From assembly GCA_937888775.1 (NCBI GenBank), contig CALAQT010000510.1, positions 1 to 28,215 of the forward strand: 28,215 nucleotides of DNA. Reading direction: 5' to 3'. The notes under the pieces are model-generated. The model searched no databases and was not told the DNA's origin. It was given only the letters and a program-made list of their open reading frames with translations. Numbering within the stretch: the stretch's first letter is position 1; every line of letters begins with the position of its first letter. The position numbers were made by a program, and so were the translations under genes. Source of the DNA: an uncultured Actinomycetes bacterium (GTDB lineage Bacteria > Actinomycetota > Thermoleophilia > Solirubrobacterales > Solirubrobacteraceae). Shown in pieces: positions 24,282 to 28,215 of this stretch.

Positions 24282-25643
24282 GTGGTGTCCGAGTCCGGCT
24301 TCAGCCCGCCTGCACGTCAGAACGTGCTTATTCCCGTCACGGTTGGCCTGGTCGTCGTCGCGCTCGCCGCGCTGCTCGCGAGGGTTGGCGCCGATGCGCA
24401 GTGGCTGGCCGCGCTCGGGCGGGTGATCGCCGCCCGTCACTCGATCCCCGCCGGGGTTCCGTTCGCCGTGGCCCCCACCGGCCAATGGCCAAACGCCCTG
24501 GTGTTGGCCGAGCTCTTGTTCAACGGACTCGAGCGGTCGCTCGGAGATCGCGGTTTGATGCTCGGCCAACTGCTGGCGGTCGCGATCGCGGTCTCCGTAC
24601 TGGGGCGCGACGCCCGGCGCGAAGGCGCCGAGCCCGCGGGTGCCGGGTTGGCGTTGGTCATCGCCGCCGTCGGCGCGCTACCCAGCCTGGCGATCGCCCG
24701 CGTGCAGATGTTCTCGATCGCGCTCTTCCCGGTGCTGATCGCACTGCTGCGATCGCAGGCGCGGGTGCCGTCAAGGCGGATCTGGCTCGCCGTGCCGTTG
24801 ATCGCGCTGTGGTCAAACCTGCACGGAGCGGCGCTGCTCGGCGAGGCGGTCCTACTCGCGTATCTGCTTCTGTCGCGGTTCCGGCAGGCCCGACTGCTCT
24901 CGCTGCTCGTCGGGTGCAGCTCCGCCGCGGCGCTCTGCGCCACGCCGGCCCTGCTGCGTACGGTTTCCTACTACCACGGCGTGGTCACCAATCTCGCCGC
25001 CCAGCGAGGCGAGGGTATGTGGGGGCCGCTGTCACTGAGCGCGCCGCTGGACCTGATCACGATCGCCGCGGCGCTCGCGCTCGGCGTCCGGCTGCGCCGA
25101 AGCCGCGCGCCACTGTGGGAATGGTGCGTGATCGTGGCGTTGACGGTGCTGACGATCCACGCGAGCCGCAACGGCGTCTGGCTGCTATTCCTCCTCGTCG
25201 CTCCGGCCGCACGGGCGATCAAGCCGAAGCGATCGTGGGCAGGACTCGTGCCGATCGCCGCGCTCGCGTCGGTCGTCACGCTGGGGTTGGCGATCGCGCG
25301 GGGACCGGCTCCCACCGGAGCTAGCCCCTCGCTGGTGGCCGACGCGATCACGATGGCGCACGGCTCTCCGGTGCTGGCGAGCGGATCGATGGATGAACAG
25401 GTCGCGCTCGCCGGCGGCCGGATCTGGGTCGGAAACCCGATCGACGCCTTCTCCCGGGCCGACCAGGCCGCATATCTCGACTGGCTCCAGGGGAGCGCAG
25501 CAGGTCGCGACGCGCTTGCGCCCCAGGTCAGGGTGGTGCTCGTCTCCCGGGGAACCCAGACTCAGACCCTGATGCAAGCGACACCGGGCTTTGGGGCGGT
25601 TGGGGGCGACCGTACGACTGCGATCTATGAGCGCAGGGGTTGA
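24282..25643 (+). CDS. Polytopic membrane protein, GT-C-like, paralogue of the divergent gene
   Basis: This 453-residue protein starts at GTG 24282 or the next codon GTG 24285. It has landmarks matching its divergent neighbour: AIARVQMFSIALF (R-x-Q-x-F helix) and IALWSNLHGAALLGE, helices, then a soluble C-terminal stretch with ASGSMDEQVAL and VRVVLVSRGTQ. It is about 55 residues shorter and lacks the clear WVDQQW loop (the corresponding region is GVPFAVAPTGQWPNALVLAE). Whether it keeps catalytic residues is therefore uncertain. It is followed closely by the PIG-V-like gene and is probably in one transcript with it. Confidence 0.7.
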   Translation: MVSESGFSPPARQNVLIPVTVGLVVVALAALLARVGADAQWLAALGRVIAARHSIPAGVPFAVAPTGQWPNALVLAELLFNGLERSLGDRGLMLGQLLAVAIAVSVLGRDARREGAEPAGAGLALVIAAVGALPSLAIARVQMFSIALFPVLIALLRSQARVPSRRIWLAVPLIALWSNLHGAALLGEAVLLAYLLLSRFRQARLLSLLVGCSSAAALCATPALLRTVSYYHGVVTNLAAQRGEGMWGPLSLSAPLDLITIAAALALGVRLRRSRAPLWEWCVIVALTVLTIHASRNGVWLLFLLVAPAARAIKPKRSWAGLVPIAALASVVTLGLAIARGPAPTGASPSLVADAITMAHGSPVLASGSMDEQVALAGGRIWVGNPIDAFSRADQAAYLDWLQGSAAGRDALAPQVRVVLVSRGTQTQTLMQATPGFGAVGGDRTTAIYERRG

Positions 25644-25650
25644 GCCGTCG

Positions 25651-26928
25651 ATGTCGGTGATTCATGCTCCGGGCAGGCGACGCGGTGAGGGTCTGGTTGG
25701 GCGCTCGGTGCTTGAGCGCGCGGGCGTCAGGCTGGTCGCGGCTGCTGGCGCGCCGTCGCTGACGGTGCGGGCGTTTCTGGCCTCCCGTCTGCTGGTGTTG
25801 CTGGCCGGGGTCGGCGGCGTGCTGACGGTCACCAAGCGGACCTCGGCGGCGGCGGTGACGCAGGCGATGCATCAGCTCGGTCAGGTTGGATACGTGCTGG
25901 CGGGGTCGGTGGATCGGTTTGACTCGAGCTATTACCTGAGTATCGCCAACCATGGCTTTGGGAGGTTTTCGACGGGGAGGGTCGCGTTCTTTCCGGTCTA
26001 TCCGTTGCTGATCAGGGCGCTCAGCCTCGGGACTCGATCCGGCGTGGTTGCGGGTGTCGTGATCTCGGCGGGGTCGTTTCTGGCGGCGTTGGTTTTTTTG
26101 CATCGTCTGACCGAGCTCGAACTCGGCCGGCGCGCGGCGGACGCCACGGTGCTGCTGGTCGCCTTCGCGCCGCTGTCGTTCTTCTTTACGGCGGTTTACA
26201 CCGAATCGTTGTTCCTGCTGCTGTCGGTGGCGAGTGTGCTCGCCGCTCGTCGGGAGCGGTGGATGCTGGCCGGGATGCTGGTAGTGCTGGGCACGTTGAC
26301 TCGCCCGACCGGGGTTCTGCTGGCGGTGCCGTTGGTGATCATGCGCTTTCGGACCCGGCCGCGCGTCCAGCGACGTGTTGACCCCCAGCTGGGGTGGGCG
26401 CTGATCCCGATCGCGACCCTCACGGCGTACATGATGCTGCTGCGCGCTGAGGGCTACCCCTGGCTGGCCCCGTTCAGAGCCCAGGCCAAATGGGCCCGGG
26501 CGACGGTCGGTCCGATCGGCGGGATCGTGGACGGGATCAAGTACGCGGTCCGCGGCGTGGGCGCGATCGCCAACGGGTCCGCGATCTATCACCCGACCCT
26601 TTACGGACCTTTCACCGCGAGCGCCGAGAACGTCCTGCTCTGTTTGGTGCTCCTGCTGGCGGGGGCCCTGCTCGTGCTGTGCTTGCGCAGACTGCCGCTG
26701 GCCTACGGAGCCTACGCCGCCGTGACGCTCGCGGTCTGCCTATCCAGCCCTCGGGGCGCCAACCCGCTGGGCTCCTTGGACCGATTCGTCCTGACCATCT
26801 TCCCGCTCTGGATGGTCGCCGGGGCCTGGGTCGCCAAACACCGCCTCGAGCGGGTCGCCGTCGCGGTGGGCTCGATCCTGTTGATCTTCTACACGGTTCA
26901 GTTCTCCAGCTGGTCGTTCATCGCCTGA
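25651..26928 (+). CDS. PIG-V-like GT-C mannosyltransferase family membrane protein
   Basis: This protein has 425 residues from ATG 25651, with AGGGG 11 bases upstream; ATGs at 25627 and 25591 overlap the preceding gene. The first outer loop has DRFDSSYYLSIANHGF, then VAFFPVYPLLIRAL, and later FFFTAVYTESLFLLLSVAS and TLTRPTGVLLAVPL. This series (D-S-x-x-Y, FFPxYP, YTESLF, TRPTG) is typical of the bacterial branch of PIG-V/GPI mannosyltransferase 2-like proteins, which use polyprenyl-phosphate sugars. The acceptor is unknown; pilus, teichoic acid-like or lipoglycan targets are all possible. Its 3' end overlaps that of the convergent helicase gene by 11 bases. Confidence 0.8.
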   Translation: MSVIHAPGRRRGEGLVGRSVLERAGVRLVAAAGAPSLTVRAFLASRLLVLLAGVGGVLTVTKRTSAAAVTQAMHQLGQVGYVLAGSVDRFDSSYYLSIANHGFGRFSTGRVAFFPVYPLLIRALSLGTRSGVVAGVVISAGSFLAALVFLHRLTELELGRRAADATVLLVAFAPLSFFFTAVYTESLFLLLSVASVLAARRERWMLAGMLVVLGTLTRPTGVLLAVPLVIMRFRTRPRVQRRVDPQLGWALIPIATLTAYMMLLRAEGYPWLAPFRAQAKWARATVGPIGGIVDGIKYAVRGVGAIANGSAIYHPTLYGPFTASAENVLLCLVLLLAGALLVLCLRRLPLAYGAYAAVTLAVCLSSPRGANPLGSLDRFVLTIFPLWMVAGAWVAKHRLERVAVAVGSILLIFYTVQFSSWSFIA

Positions 26929-28215
26929 GGTCGGCGCCGGTCGCGTCCTGGGCCTCCAGCCGCGCCGCCAGGCGGCCGTGGCGCCGGACGGTGTCCGGGG
27001 TTCTGGCCGCATGGGCGACGACCGCGCGAGTGCCGACGATGACCGTGGCGATCCGGGCGCGGGTGACGGCGGTGTAGAGCATCTCCCGGCGCAGGAAGAA
27101 CGCTCCGGCGGCCGGGTGGGCGACGATCACGGCGATCGGGAGCTCGATTCCCTGACCGCGGTGCACCGAGCACGCGTAGGCGAGCCGGAGGCGATCTGAC
27201 TCCTCGGGCGGGAGCCTGAAGATCGACTCCTCGGCGCCCAGGATCAGCGCCGCGTCATCGTCGGACTCGGCATCGGGCGGCGGTGAGACCTCGTCGAGCA
27301 GCCGAAGCAGGGTGCCGTTCATCAGGCCGAGGTCGTGAAGGTTTCGCCCGGTCATCATCAGCTTGTCACCCAGCCGCAGCCGGCCGCCGCGGACCGGGCG
27401 CCCATCCGGGTTCAGCGCGTCACGCAAGGCGGTGTTGAGGGCGTCAATGCCGAGCTCGCCGCGGTAGACGGGTGCGAACACCTGGATGTCGCGCACCGGG
27501 TCAACGCCGTAATGAGCCGGAAGCCGCTCGCTGACCAGCGACACGATCTCGGCCCGCGCGGCGATCGGGTCGCGGCGCTCGATCAGGAACAGGTCGCGGC
27601 GCATGTCGGCGGCGGGAGTGAGCTCGGGCAGCTCACCGCGGCGGATTGCGTGGGCGCCCTGGACGATCATGCTGCCCGCGGCCTGGCGGAAGATGTGGGT
27701 CAGGCGGACGGTGGGGACCGAGTCGGCGCCGACGAGCTCGGCGAACGGCTTGCCGGCCCCCACGGGCGCCAGCTGGTCGGCGTCACCCACCAGCACCACG
27801 TGGGTGCGCTCGTCCACCGCTCGCAGCAGCGTCACCAGCAGCTCCAGGTTGGCCATCGAGGTCTCGTCCACGATCAGCAGGTCACAGCGCAGCGGATCCT
27901 GCTCGTCGTGGGTGGGCCCCTCGCCGGGAATCCAGCCGAGCGCCGAGTGCACGGTCCGGGCGCGCACACCGCTGGCCTCGCTCATCCTGATCGCCGCGCG
28001 TCCGGTGGGTGCGACGAGCAGCACACGGGCGCCCTGGCCGGCCGCGGCCGCGGAGATCGCCCGGATCGACGCGGTCTTGCCCGTGCCCGGGCCACCGGTG
28101 ATCAGCGACAGCCGGTGGGCGAAGACGCCCCGCAGCGCCGCCAGCTGCTCATCCGTGAGCTCAGCGCCGCCGGCGCCGGCCCCGCCGGCGCCGTCACCGG
28201 GCTCGCGCAGGCGCC
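26918..28215 (-). CDS. recD2: RecD2-like superfamily 1B DNA helicase, 5' end outside the window
   Basis: At least 432 residues are visible; the N terminus lies beyond the window edge. The open frame continues past the internal start at 28024 and contains LTDEQLAALRG, then Walker A TGGPGTGKT (about 28100-28124). Motif II is LLIVDETSM, motif III is VVLVGDADQLAPVGAG, then THIFRQA, and near the end YACSVHRGQGIELP and YTAVTRARIATVIVG. This order is that of RecD/TraA-type 5'-3' helicases, and the absence of RecB/RecC neighbours fits RecD2. VHRGQGIE replaces the more usual VHKSQGSE. The role is DNA repair or recombination, apparently unrelated to the surface genes next to it. Confidence 0.9.
   Translation of the reverse strand, partial: RLREPGDGAGGAGAGGAELTDEQLAALRGVFAHRLSLITGGPGTGKTASIRAISAAAAGQGARVLLVAPTGRAAIRMSEASGVRARTVHSALGWIPGEGPTHDEQDPLRCDLLIVDETSMANLELLVTLLRAVDERTHVVLVGDADQLAPVGAGKPFAELVGADSVPTVRLTHIFRQAAGSMIVQGAHAIRRGELPELTPAADMRRDLFLIERRDPIAARAEIVSLVSERLPAHYGVDPVRDIQVFAPVYRGELGIDALNTALRDALNPDGRPVRGGRLRLGDKLMMTGRNLHDLGLMNGTLLRLLDEVSPPPDAESDDDAALILGAEESIFRLPPEESDRLRLAYACSVHRGQGIELPIAVIVAHPAAGAFFLRREMLYTAVTRARIATVIVGTRAVVAHAARTPDTVRRHGRLAARLEAQDATGADLRR

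Overview
The window reads as high-GC (by eye roughly two thirds G+C), gene-dense bacterial DNA with many GTG/TTG starts and 1-8 base overlaps between consecutive genes. A Gram-positive-type Tad/Flp pilus locus without a secretin, actinobacterial-style GT-C membrane glycosyltransferases and the codon bias suggest an actinomycetote, perhaps of the class Thermoleophilia. That placement is inference; no rRNA or tRNA gene was seen. No CRISPR array, insertion sequence or phage gene was recognised.

Layout. (1) 1-4829, plus strand: a tightly overlapped surface-glycan operon with a split transketolase (N and C halves as separate genes), a DPM1/GtrB-like polyprenyl-phosphate glycosyltransferase, a SAM methyltransferase with a Cys4 motif, and an NDP-sugar epimerase/dehydratase. 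The first gene appears to lack one base near its 5' end. (2) 4869-9960, minus strand: a large polytopic membrane protein, a GT-C-like membrane protein, and a soluble NarL/LiaS-type histidine kinase whose 3' end overlaps the GT-C gene. (3) 10059-13137, minus strand: a receiver-domain protein and a peptidoglycan hydrolase (lytic transglycosylase plus NlpC/P60-like domain) joined to an unidentified N-terminal domain. (4) 13483-21278, plus strand: a Tad pilus cluster of two tandem Flp pilins, TadE-like pseudopilin, CpaB/RcpC, TadZ/CpaE, TadA/CpaF, a von Willebrand A domain fused to TadB, and TadC. (5) 21300-26928: four more GT-C-type membrane proteins, two of them a divergent paralogous pair. (6) 26918-28215, minus strand: the C-terminal part of a RecD2-like helicase running off the window.

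Most interesting signal: a 17-bp inverted-repeat box, consensus GTCTAGGTNNNNCTARN, occurs in three intergenic spots around the pilus genes (13183, 13307, 14019) and again in the divergent promoter of the two paralogous GT-C genes (24223). This suggests one regulator controls the pilins, the pilus machinery, a receiver/peptidoglycan-hydrolase operon and membrane glycosyltransferases. I read the region as a co-regulated, possibly glycosylated Tad pilus system with a VWA-TadB fusion and a dedicated wall-remodelling enzyme. The sequence elements are directly visible; the functional linkage is inference.
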